In this document: piece by piece, positions 17,566 to 24,560 of the stretch
Position numbering within the stretch: position 1 is the first letter of the stretch
How the letters are laid out: every line of letters begins with the position of its first letter
DNA from: Gammaproteobacteria bacterium
GTDB taxonomy: Bacteria > Pseudomonadota > Gammaproteobacteria > JAJFKG01
Assembly (NCBI GenBank): GCA_021156325.1
Contig: JAJNDI010000013.1
Location: 1-32,813, forward strand
Direction of reading: 5' to 3'
Length of the DNA: 32,813 bases
Position numbers and translations under genes: made by a program
Notes under the pieces: model-generated
Told to the model about the DNA's origin: nothing
The model's database searches: none
What the model saw: only the letters and a program-made list of their open reading frames with translations

Positions 17566-17865
17566 TTATAAAAAACGAATCCTCTCAACGCTGCTGCCTG
17601 CCTCAGACCTCAACAGGGCTATCCAAGGAGAACTGCAGCCAATAATTTGAATAGAAGGAATATAGCGGCTAAGCAGCCTTAATATTTCAAGGGCTGTTTT
17701 GACTTCAGTGAGCGCTTGAGAAAAATCCACTGTGCAGCAGGCTGGGGGATTGGGGAAACTATGGTAAAGTTCCTTGACTTCTTGTTGGTTAGCTGGTTCT
17801 ATGGCACCAATAATAGAAAGTACCCATTCCGTTTGCGCGGAGATTAAGCGACTGTGAAAAGCCAT
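17566..17865 (-). CDS. Hypothetical small protein
   Basis: The 99-residue frame starts MAFHSRLISAQTEWVL and contains a helical middle (LTEVKTALEILRLLSRYIP) followed by IQIIGCSSPWIALL. No signal peptide, membrane span or known motif is seen and I do not recognise the family. The chosen ATG has GAGGA about eight bases upstream; the frame extends 14 codons further to an ATG at 17907 without a good ribosome-binding site. The gene is upstream of the lipoprotein gene, 106 bases from it, and that gene has its own promoter. It is divergent from the permease at 18032. It could be a stand-alone regulator or a spurious frame; amphipathic composition favours a real protein. Confidence 0.5.
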   Translation of the reverse strand: MAFHSRLISAQTEWVLSIIGAIEPANQQEVKELYHSFPNPPACCTVDFSQALTEVKTALEILRLLSRYIPSIQIIGCSSPWIALLRSEAGSSVERIRFL

Positions 17866-18031
17866 CAATTTGTCCTCAACTATTGTTTGTTGGACAGGAA
17901 TATGCATAATCTATGCCGGGCTAAGATATTGAAAAGTATAAAAAAAGCCCAGCGGGAAGCGTATTAGAATACCTTTTTAATTGATTTTAGGGTATCATAT
18001 GCGCCTTGATAATCCATCACAGGAGACTTTT

Positions 18032-19642
18032 ATGCCAGTGACGACATTTAAAAAAGAGATCTCTACTTTTTCCCTCATGATGACGGGGTTAACGTCCATT
18101 ATTGGATCGGGCTGGTTGTTGGGAACTCAAAAAATTGCAGAATTAACAGGGCCTGCGAGTGTACTCGCGTGGATCCTGGGCGCTGTCATCGCATTGATGG
18201 TAGCATTATTTTACGTTGAAATTGGCAGCGCTTTTCCCTCAGCTGGCGGCATTGGTTATTATTCTCATATCACGCATGGCCGTTTTTGCGGTTTCCTCAC
18301 CTCTTGGATCAACTGGCTAAGCATTGTGGCGGTTCCGCCGATTGAAGCGCAAGCCGTTATTCAATATTTAAGCCAAATTAATACTACCTTTATGATGCTT
18401 TACGATCCCATAAGCCATTCTTTAACTTCTTTAGGCTTGCTCATTGCAACCGGGATCATGATGATATTTATGCTTATCAATTACTGGAGCGTTAAATTTT
18501 TTATTCGATTTAATAATATATTTACCATTATTAAAATTATTGTGCCTATCGTGACCATCATCTGTCTTGTTTATAGCGGCTTGCATGCTGCTAATTTTGG
18601 CACGAGCGTTAAAGAATTCATGCCTTATGGACCTTCTTCACTGTTTACTGCAGTCATTACCTGCGGTGTGGTAATGTCGTTTAACGGTTTTCAAGCGCCA
18701 TTAACATTCTCCGAAGAAATCAGCAATCCCAGACGCATGTTACCCATTGCCGTTATAGGCTGCATTTTAATTGCCTTGGTACTCTATGTTGTGCTGCAGC
18801 TGGTTTTTGTGGGCAGTATTGATTACAACCTTATTACTCAGGGCTGGGCTGCTGTCAATTACCGCTCTCCCTATGTGCAATTATTACTGGCAGCCAATAT
18901 GCAAATTATAGCAACCAGTTTGTATGCAGGCTCTGTGATTTCACCCGGTGTCTGCGGGGTAGCGTTTGCGGCTTCCAGTTCCCGTATCATGTATTCTTTA
19001 GCCAAAGAGCGGCATTTGCCTGAAGTCTTGGCAAAGATCCACCCCATTTACAAAGTCCCTCGTCATTCAATGATTGCTTGTACCGTTGTAGGGTTCATCT
19101 TTTTATTTCTCTTCAAAGGCTGGTATAGTTTAGTGGCTGTCGTTTCTGTATTGCATGTCTTTTCTTATTTAGCAGCGCCTGTTATTGCGGTTGCAAACTA
19201 TCGCAAAAACAAAACGCTTATGGAAGCTAAAGGGCAATTTATTTTGAAAGGCCGCTATTTCTTAGCGCCTGTATTAATGTTTTTACTGTCGGTGTTGCTA
19301 TTTTATGCACAATGGCCTATTACCGGCGAGATGTTAGTCCTTATTATTCCTGGCTTATTGTTTTATTTTTACTATGATTTTAAGTATTATGGGGATCAAA
19401 AGTTTTCAACCAATTTCAAAGGGGCTTCCTGGTTATTTTATTATGTCCTTGGAATTGCCCTGATTGCTTATCTTGGGAATAATCCTGATGGAAACCTGAT
19501 TTCTTTTTCTACCAGCATGCTTTTACTGATTATTTTATCTACTTTTACTTATGTATATGGAGCATTTTACGCAGCAGGTGTTAGCCCGGCATCGAAAACG
19601 GTAATATCCGGTGTTGCCCAAAGTCAGGACGCTGTCGTGTAA
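18032..19642 (+). CDS. APC superfamily amino acid permease
   Basis: The 536-residue product has about twelve to fourteen hydrophobic spans and the N-terminal pattern of the amino acid-polyamine-organocation superfamily: TGLTSIIGSGWLLGTQK in the first span, followed by GPASVLAWILGAVIALMVALFYVEIGSAFPSAGGI. The central CGVVMSFNGFQAPLTFSEEISNPRR is also typical of this superfamily. Substrate cannot be told from sequence; related bacterial members carry aspartate/glutamate or other amino acids with protons. The frame is open from an upstream TTG at 17981, but ATG 18032 has AGGAGA five bases before it. It is monocistronic by context, with the next gene convergent. Confidence 0.9.
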   Translation: MPVTTFKKEISTFSLMMTGLTSIIGSGWLLGTQKIAELTGPASVLAWILGAVIALMVALFYVEIGSAFPSAGGIGYYSHITHGRFCGFLTSWINWLSIVAVPPIEAQAVIQYLSQINTTFMMLYDPISHSLTSLGLLIATGIMMIFMLINYWSVKFFIRFNNIFTIIKIIVPIVTIICLVYSGLHAANFGTSVKEFMPYGPSSLFTAVITCGVVMSFNGFQAPLTFSEEISNPRRMLPIAVIGCILIALVLYVVLQLVFVGSIDYNLITQGWAAVNYRSPYVQLLLAANMQIIATSLYAGSVISPGVCGVAFAASSSRIMYSLAKERHLPEVLAKIHPIYKVPRHSMIACTVVGFIFLFLFKGWYSLVAVVSVLHVFSYLAAPVIAVANYRKNKTLMEAKGQFILKGRYFLAPVLMFLLSVLLFYAQWPITGEMLVLIIPGLLFYFYYDFKYYGDQKFSTNFKGASWLFYYVLGIALIAYLGNNPDGNLISFSTSMLLLIILSTFTYVYGAFYAAGVSPASKTVISGVAQSQDAVV

Positions 19643-19795
19643 GTGGCGGTATTTAAAGATCTCCTTGCCCGCGGCAGCAAGAGCCCCGCTGGGCAGCTCT
19701 CTAGAAGATGATAGTTTTGCAGGACCTTCTGTATGAAAAAAGATATTCTTGAGTAAATAGAAAAAGGGTTATTAATCCACTGAACTTAGACAATT

Positions 19796-20284
19796 TCATG
19801 CCCAGCGATTATAAGCGGGATGCCCTTCTGCGACAGCTATAAATAACCCTTCGCAGGTAGCGCAAAGTTTTTGATTCGCAGATAAAGTGGCTTGTACCCT
19901 GACTTTATGCTCGCTGACTTCAACAGGCCGTGCGATGAGTTCCAATAGGGCATCGCTAGGAGTAGGGCGTTTTAAAGTGACATTAAACCACGCTGTCACC
20001 GTACACGGCGGCATTTCCAGTTTATTGACATTCATCAAATGCCAGCAGGCTGTCCAGTTTGAATGACAATCCAGCAAAGCGCCGATGATTCCGCCATTGA
20101 CGATTCCGGGAAATGCTTGATGTTCTGGTTTAGCCTGCCAAGTGGCCATCAATGCAGGATCGGTTGCTTCTTCCAAGATAAAACTTCTGATTTGTAATCC
20201 GGTTTTATTCGCAGGCCCGCAGCCAAAACAAATAGAATGGGGTGCAAAATATTCTTGCAGCGACATTCCTTTGTATTGATTCAT
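19796..20284 (-). CDS. PaaI-like hotdog-fold thioesterase
   Basis: The 162-residue product has the hotdog thioesterase pattern: CFGCG at 19-23, and FPGIVNGGIIGALLDCHSNWTA at about 58-79, where N-G-G (63-65) and D72 match the active-site segment of PaaI/YbgC-type acyl-CoA thioesterases (often H-G-G in others). A substrate is not evident. The start ATG immediately follows the stop of the 67-residue gene (no bases between), so the two are translationally coupled and would share the Fur-box-like promoter at 20512-20530. There is no ribosome-binding site of its own. Confidence 0.85.
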   Translation of the reverse strand: MNQYKGMSLQEYFAPHSICFGCGPANKTGLQIRSFILEEATDPALMATWQAKPEHQAFPGIVNGGIIGALLDCHSNWTACWHLMNVNKLEMPPCTVTAWFNVTLKRPTPSDALLELIARPVEVSEHKVRVQATLSANQKLCATCEGLFIAVAEGHPAYNRWA

Positions 20285-20488
20285 TTAAAATTTATCCCAC
20301 GGAACCGGTTTATCAGGGGTTTCTTCTCCTTTATCCCGTAATTTAACCAAGCGGGCATACTTGTTAATGAGTTTTTTTTGGGAGTCTGAAAGAGCAGGGA
20401 CTTTTTGCTTTAAAGATTCCAGGAAAGTATCCATTTCGCTGACATAACCCCGATTGGGTTTGGAAAATAGGCGTTTTAGGAATTTCAT
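20285..20488 (-). CDS. Small conserved-looking protein, possibly CBU_0585-like
   Basis: The 67-residue basic protein begins MKFLKRLFSKPNRGYVSEMD and contains a predicted helix (LSDSQKKLINKYARLVKLRD) and an acidic-then-basic tail. Its size and the pattern of a short basic amphipathic start, then a VSE-MD-FL segment and a KLRD ending, resemble the small CBU_0585-type family of Legionellales as I remember it, but this is uncertain. No catalytic motif is seen. GGA lies about five bases before the ATG. It is the first gene after a Fur-box-like operator and abuts the thioesterase gene directly. Confidence 0.72.
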   Translation of the reverse strand: MKFLKRLFSKPNRGYVSEMDTFLESLKQKVPALSDSQKKLINKYARLVKLRDKGEETPDKPVPWDKF

Positions 20489-20511
20489 CGTGTTCCAGCT
20501 TTTAATTCCAT

Positions 20512-20530
20512 TAAAATGATAATCATTATA
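20512..20530. promoter_or_regulatory. Fur-box-like operator overlapping a -10 box
   Basis: The 19 bases match the E. coli Fur consensus GATAATGATAATCATTATC at 16 positions, differing only at positions 1, 3 and 19. The site is 24 bases before the 67-residue gene and directly after the bepA stop. On the minus strand TATAAT (20525-20530) lies within it, and TTGACG (20550-20555) is 19 bases upstream, so bound Fur would block that promoter. Iron control of the small gene and thioesterase is inferred. Confidence 0.6.
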
Positions 20531-20531
20531 A

Positions 20532-21956
20532 TCATTTTTCGGGCGCCGCCGTCAAGCGCTTGATTTCAGCATTAATGGCTTCTTGTTGATTGGGGCTAAG
20601 TTTTGGCAATTGAGCAGCCGTTCGTAATTGCTGCAACGCTCCTTGGGTGTTACCGACCAGCAGAAAGGCTTTAGCACGGTTTTGATAAGCATCGGCAATC
20701 TGTTGATTGCCTGCTTGTGCTTTGGCCAAGATCAAATACATCAGCGGATAAGTTGAAAATTGAGGCAATTGATCTCGAAGATAACGCACGGCTTCACTAT
20801 AATGTTTCGCTTCTTCCAGGGCGATTGCATAGGTGATTACCAGGGGATAATAATCGGGATTTAAGTCTATAGCAGGTTTTAGCAAGAGTAGAGCCTGTTC
20901 AGGTTTATTATCTTCTAAATACACTTGTGCCAAGCTCGCCACATAAGTAATGTCGTTAGGGTAGGCTTTTTGCAATGAATTGAGACGGCTTTCTCCTTCC
21001 TTAAATTGCCGGCTTTCAAGCAAAGCCAAGGTATAGCCATATTCAAGCGCGGTTTTTTCTGCAGGGTCATTTGATTCTTTCATTTTCCTTTGATAATACT
21101 GTAATAAATCGCTGGCCTTGTTAACACTCATGACCCGTATGCGCTCTTTGATTAAGCGATAGCGTACATTGGATTTTTTCTGTTGAGGGGGTAAGGATTT
21201 AATCCGGTTACCGAGATCAGCTATCCGATCAGTGTTTAAGGGGTGATCGCTTAAGAAACCCGGTGCTGCGCCATAGTAGCGCGCATCAGATTGCAGTTTA
21301 AGGAAGAAATCCAATAGTCCCACTGGGTCAAATCTGGCAGCTGCCAAAATTTGTAAACCGATTCTATCTGCTTCTTGCTCATAGGAGCGTTGTACTTTAA
21401 GCGTTGTTGCCGCACTGCCCGCGGCCGTTGCAGCTACCGCACCGCCGCCTGCCTGCGAATTTTGAGTGGCGACTGCAAGGGCCGCTAACATCAAGCCAAT
21501 GCTGATAGGCGTCATTTTTTTAGAATAAGCGTAACCCGCTGCAAAATGCCCTTGGGTCACATGGGCTATTTCGTGGGCCAGCACACCTGCTAATTCATTT
21601 TCGTTATCCGCCGCCAAGATCAAACCGCTGGCAATAGCAATAATGCCGTTAGGGCCGGTCATGGCATTAATAACAGGGGTATCCACCACCAGAAATTCAA
21701 AATGTAATCCATTGCCATGGTTAGTACTACCCACCAGCCGAAAACCGAGATCATGGATATAACTGTCAATCAGCGGATCATCAATGACTTTAAATTGACT
21801 GTGTAAAGCATTGAGAAATTGCTGGCCATATTCGCGTATTTCAGCAGGGGAAATATAGTCTGCAGTGGGGTTACCCAAATCAGGCAGTTCCGTGTTTGCA
21901 TAGCTAAGCGGACTAAAAAGCAAACATAATAAGAATACGAAATAGAGTCTGGTCAT
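20532..21956 (-). CDS. bepA: Periplasmic M48 metalloprotease/chaperone BepA
   Basis: BepA supports LptD and BAM-dependent outer-membrane assembly and degrades stalled substrates. The 474-residue product has a signal peptide (about 1-20, ending SYA), the M48 zinc motif HEIAH at 128-132, the third-ligand region YEQEADRIG (E195 is the likely ligand) and a conserved histidine H238 in FLSDHPLNTDRI that corresponds to the self-inhibitory His of E. coli BepA. Residues about 275-470 form TPR repeats. An alanine/glycine-rich segment at 165-185 is an active-site loop region. The divergent neighbour perM is the same as in E. coli (yfgC-yfgO). Confidence 0.95.
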   Translation of the reverse strand: MTRLYFVFLLCLLFSPLSYANTELPDLGNPTADYISPAEIREYGQQFLNALHSQFKVIDDPLIDSYIHDLGFRLVGSTNHGNGLHFEFLVVDTPVINAMTGPNGIIAIASGLILAADNENELAGVLAHEIAHVTQGHFAAGYAYSKKMTPISIGLMLAALAVATQNSQAGGGAVAATAAGSAATTLKVQRSYEQEADRIGLQILAAARFDPVGLLDFFLKLQSDARYYGAAPGFLSDHPLNTDRIADLGNRIKSLPPQQKKSNVRYRLIKERIRVMSVNKASDLLQYYQRKMKESNDPAEKTALEYGYTLALLESRQFKEGESRLNSLQKAYPNDITYVASLAQVYLEDNKPEQALLLLKPAIDLNPDYYPLVITYAIALEEAKHYSEAVRYLRDQLPQFSTYPLMYLILAKAQAGNQQIADAYQNRAKAFLLVGNTQGALQQLRTAAQLPKLSPNQQEAINAEIKRLTAAPEK

Positions 21957-22033
21957 ATTTTGTTCGATGCCTTATCTTTCTTCCTTCAGCTTCCGGGTAT
22001 GTTACACTATTGGCATAGCAAAAGGATGTATTA

Positions 22034-23104
22034 ATGATTCCTGCCTTGGTTCAATGGTATCGGCGCTATTTTTCTGATCCGGAAGCCGTTGTCTTGTTTT
22101 TTATTCTGCTTTTCAGTGTACTCATTATTACTACTATGGGAAATATTTTAGCGCCGTTGCTGGCAAGTGTGGTAATTGCTTACTTACTGGAAGCGCCTGT
22201 CAGTTTATTGGTGCGCTGGCATTGTCCCAGGCGTCTTGCCATTATCATCGTATTTGTTCTGTTTTTGGGTTTATTGACCGTTGCCCTGCTGGGATTTTTA
22301 CCTATGGCGTGGCGGCAATTATCTACGTTATTTAATGAAGCTCCTACCATTATCGGAAAATTACAACAATTACTGCTGGGGCTGCCTGCTCATTATCCAG
22401 ACTATGTCTCTCATGATCAGGTTGTCAGTTTGATCGATCTGGCAAAGCTTCAGTTAGGAAAATTCGGCAAAACAGCCTTGTCATTTTCGCTGTCTTCTAT
22501 TCCTAATTTGGTCATCTTGCTGGTTTATCTTGTACTGGTGCCATTGCTGGTGTTATTTATTTTGTTAGATCGGGACGGGTTGCTGGCCTGGATCCAATCA
22601 CATTTGCCGGCAAGGCGTGCCCAGTTGTCAGCTATTTGGCAGGATATTAATAGTCACATTGGTAATTATGTACGGGGAAAAATTCTTGAAATTATTATTG
22701 TGACGATTGTGTGTCTGGTTGCTTTTGGTTTGATGAAATTGCAATATACGATTTTGCTCAGCGTCTTGGTGGGTTTATCGGTGGTGATCCCGATTGTAGG
22801 TGCTGTGGTAGTGACCATTCCTATTCTGATCGTTGCTTTTTTCCAGTGGGGAATGGATGTTCATTTTGCCTATTTGTTAATCATCTATGCAGCTATTATT
22901 ACGATCGATGCCAATGTGTTAGTGCCGCTCTTATTTGCAGAAGCCGTTGATTTACACCCCGTGGCTATTATCGTTGCTATCTTGTTATTCGGGGCTTGGT
23001 GGGGTTTTTGGGGTGTCTTTTTTGCCATCCCCTTGGCTGCACTGGTTAAAACCGTTTTTTATTCATGGCCGCGGTTACTGCCGTTAGATGATGCTGCGGG
23101 ATAA
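22034..23104 (+). CDS. perM: AI-2E family transporter/PerM-like membrane protein
   Basis: The 356-residue product has about eight membrane spans: a cluster at about 15-95, a long soluble segment, and spans from about 150 to 345. The YVRGKILEIIIVTIVCLVAFGLM segment and the following VGLSVVIPIVGAVVV are the characteristic UPF0118/AI-2E patterns. Members include exporters of autoinducer-2 and sodium/proton antiporters, but for PerM itself the substrate is unsettled. AAGGA lies about eight bases before the ATG. It is divergent from bepA, an arrangement shared with E. coli, and convergent with the L,D-transpeptidase gene five bases downstream. Confidence 0.92.
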   Translation: MIPALVQWYRRYFSDPEAVVLFFILLFSVLIITTMGNILAPLLASVVIAYLLEAPVSLLVRWHCPRRLAIIIVFVLFLGLLTVALLGFLPMAWRQLSTLFNEAPTIIGKLQQLLLGLPAHYPDYVSHDQVVSLIDLAKLQLGKFGKTALSFSLSSIPNLVILLVYLVLVPLLVLFILLDRDGLLAWIQSHLPARRAQLSAIWQDINSHIGNYVRGKILEIIIVTIVCLVAFGLMKLQYTILLSVLVGLSVVIPIVGAVVVTIPILIVAFFQWGMDVHFAYLLIIYAAIITIDANVLVPLLFAEAVDLHPVAIIVAILLFGAWWGFWGVFFAIPLAALVKTVFYSWPRLLPLDDAAG

Positions 23105-23109
23105 AGACC

Positions 23110-23736
23110 CTAACCTTCTTCACTATCCTCCCAAAATTCTTCTCCTGTTTCATCGTTCTCAGAATAAGAGCGTACAATAACGGTATCCCCTATATTTAAA
23201 TGATCTTCATTCAACCATTCGGCATCTTCTGGAGTAACACGAATACAGCCATGACTGGCATTGCGATCGGGCACATCGTTTGAGCCGTGAACCGCATATC
23301 CTTTATGAAAGAACATACAATAGGGCATAGGCGCACCGCCTACCCCGACAGGGAATTTCGTTGATTTACACTCAGCCCCTTGTTTTCGATAAATCTGGTA
23401 AGTGCCTGCAGGCGTTACGCAAGCGCTCCCCGTATCAGGACAATAGCCTTTACCGCCAGAGGCCCGCCCTTGATAGAGTAAATCGCCTTCTTCATCGTAA
23501 AGACCATAGCGTGCATACTGCGGTTCAAAGATAAAGACTTTTTTTCCGGTTGCTTCTCGTGTTTCCGGAAATTGGTAAGTCACTTTAGGCGTCTTATTTT
23601 GAGAAGCATTATTCTCATAAGAGGCTGTAGGCTGACTGTAAGTGCTGCAAGCCGTGAGTAAAAGCGAGCCTATCGCTATTCCCAGCATATTTAAGAGTTT
23701 GAGGCCTGGTTTCCTCATATTGATAATCATCGTCAT
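23110..23736 (-). CDS. YkuD-type L,D-transpeptidase, putative lipoprotein
   Basis: The 208-residue product has a lipobox LLTAC (C30) after a hydrophobic signal and then a YkuD catalytic domain. The active-site signature HGSNDVPDRNASHGCIRV runs 150-167, with C164 the nucleophile and H150/H162 beside it. These enzymes make 3-3 cross-links in peptidoglycan or attach proteins to it. The acidic C-terminal tail (ENDETGEEFWEDSEEG) is unusual but short. Several ATGs (codons 1, 3 and 7) could serve as start; the first is taken because GGTG is about five bases before it. A promoter-like pair is at 23753-23780. Confidence 0.92.
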   Translation of the reverse strand: MTMIINMRKPGLKLLNMLGIAIGSLLLTACSTYSQPTASYENNASQNKTPKVTYQFPETREATGKKVFIFEPQYARYGLYDEEGDLLYQGRASGGKGYCPDTGSACVTPAGTYQIYRKQGAECKSTKFPVGVGGAPMPYCMFFHKGYAVHGSNDVPDRNASHGCIRVTPEDAEWLNEDHLNIGDTVIVRSYSENDETGEEFWEDSEEG

Positions 23737-23752
23737 GGTTGCACCTGCTTGT

Positions 23753-23780
23753 TTTATATTTTTGGGTATAATATTGGCAA
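23753..23780 (-). promoter_or_regulatory. Possible promoter of the L,D-transpeptidase gene
   Basis: On the minus strand TTGCCA (23775-23780) and TATAAA (23753-23758) are separated by 16 bases. Both are 5 of 6 to consensus. The leader would be only about ten bases, which is short but possible. Confidence 0.4.
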
Positions 23781-23815
23781 GAGCGATGAAAAGCCCTTTG
23801 TTATCTCTACTCTTC

Positions 23816-23873
23816 GCGCTTTAAATGTAGGCTTAAAGGCTGCAGTGACTCGCCTAAATTCAAATCGCTTTGA
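23816..23873. repeat. Truncated copy of the 24417-24545 inverted-repeat element
   Basis: The left part (GCGCTTTAAATGTAGGCTT, 23816-23834) and the right part CGCCTAAATTCAAATCGCTTTGA (23851-23873, identical to 24516-24538) match the ends of the longer element. Only about 16 bases lie between them, so the centre is missing. Confidence 0.7.
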
Positions 23874-23944
23874 TTTAGATATCGGCAGTTAAAGAAAAAA
23901 CTTAAGAAAGAAGCGTAAGTGATTGAAGCATATATAAGTATTAA

Positions 23945-23960
23945 CCCTTTTTAAAAAGGG
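23945..23960. terminator. Perfect 16-base palindrome, possible terminator
   Basis: CCCTTTTTAAAAAGGG is a perfect palindrome about 50 bases downstream of the small secreted-protein gene on the minus strand. It could form a short hairpin, but there is no loop or T tract, so the role is weakly supported. Confidence 0.25.
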
Positions 23961-24011
23961 CCTGTTTAGCGTAGTAAGAACCTGTTCAAAGTGCCCCTAG
24001 GACGGGAGATA

Positions 24012-24341
24012 TCAGTTATCGTTATCTTCAAAGAATTCATCAAGCGGCGTAACAGGTTTGCATCCGAGACAACGGCCAAATAAATTGCTTGCCGGCTCTG
24101 CAACTAGCCGTTCTTCAACTTGATCGGCATTTCCACCGGCAAGGCTGAAAGGCAGTGTTAGTACATATCCTACTGCGCCTAAAATCGTAGCCACAGCCGC
24201 TACGGGTCTTGCTAAGACCGCATCGGCTATCATAGCTTCCCCTGTAGGAGCTGTCTCGGCAGAGGCCAGAGGCGCTGTTAGGACAGTCCACATACACCCT
24301 GCGGCTATTAAACAAGTCATCCATTTTTTGACGTATTTCAT
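24012..24341 (-). CDS. Small secreted/membrane protein of unknown function
   Basis: With ATG 24341 chosen (GAGGA four bases upstream) the product has 109 residues: a signal peptide (about 1-28, ending ASA), then ADAVLARPVAAVATILGAVGYVLTLPFSLAGGNADQVEERLVAEPASNLFGRCLGC. The arrangement of an ARP-x4-ATILG hydrophobic segment, TLPFS and then VEP-x3-F-RCLGC resembles a widespread small proteobacterial family of unknown role; I recognise the pattern but not a function. Two cysteines are near the C-terminus, followed by an acidic end. The gene is a single unit flanked on both sides by copies of the 24417-type repeat. Confidence 0.8.
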   Translation of the reverse strand: MKYVKKWMTCLIAAGCMWTVLTAPLASAETAPTGEAMIADAVLARPVAAVATILGAVGYVLTLPFSLAGGNADQVEERLVAEPASNLFGRCLGCKPVTPLDEFFEDNDN

Positions 24342-24416
24342 AGTATCCTCGTCTTTTCCAGTCAATATCTAGCCATGATAGTATTATTATACAACAAATC
24401 CTGCAAAAAGGGTGCC

Positions 24417-24545
24417 AATATACTCAAAGCGCTTTGAATGTAGGCTTTGTTGTCCGCTTGTCTCGCTGCTCATGTATTCACTTATACACTCCGCTGCTCG
24501 TCTGCACGGACGCCTCGCCTAAATTCAAATCGCTTTGAGTATATT
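24417..24545. repeat. Inverted-repeat element (129 bases) between acnA and the small secreted gene
   Basis: The left end (24417-24445) begins AATATACTCAAAGCG and runs to TAGGC; the right end (24517-24545) is its reverse complement over 29 bases with two mismatches. Inside are a short inversion GTCCG/CGGAC (24452-24456, 24507-24511) and a repeated CGCTGCTC. No open frame of note and no flanking duplication are visible. A shorter relative is at 23816-23873. The structure is that of a MITE or dispersed palindromic repeat. Confidence 0.78.
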
Positions 24546-24560
24546 AGATCGTCCGTTTTT

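Noticed and set aside
19643-19795. A terminator between the permease and the thioesterase
   Set aside because: Only a short imperfect stem is visible (AGAGC at 19680-19684 with GCTCT at 19696-19700 and an inner CCC/GGG), with no T tract. Support is too weak to list.
23642-23824. A 60-codon plus-strand frame at the L,D-transpeptidase start
   Set aside because: Its first half is antisense to the transpeptidase signal peptide, and the rest runs into the truncated repeat. No start signal was seen.
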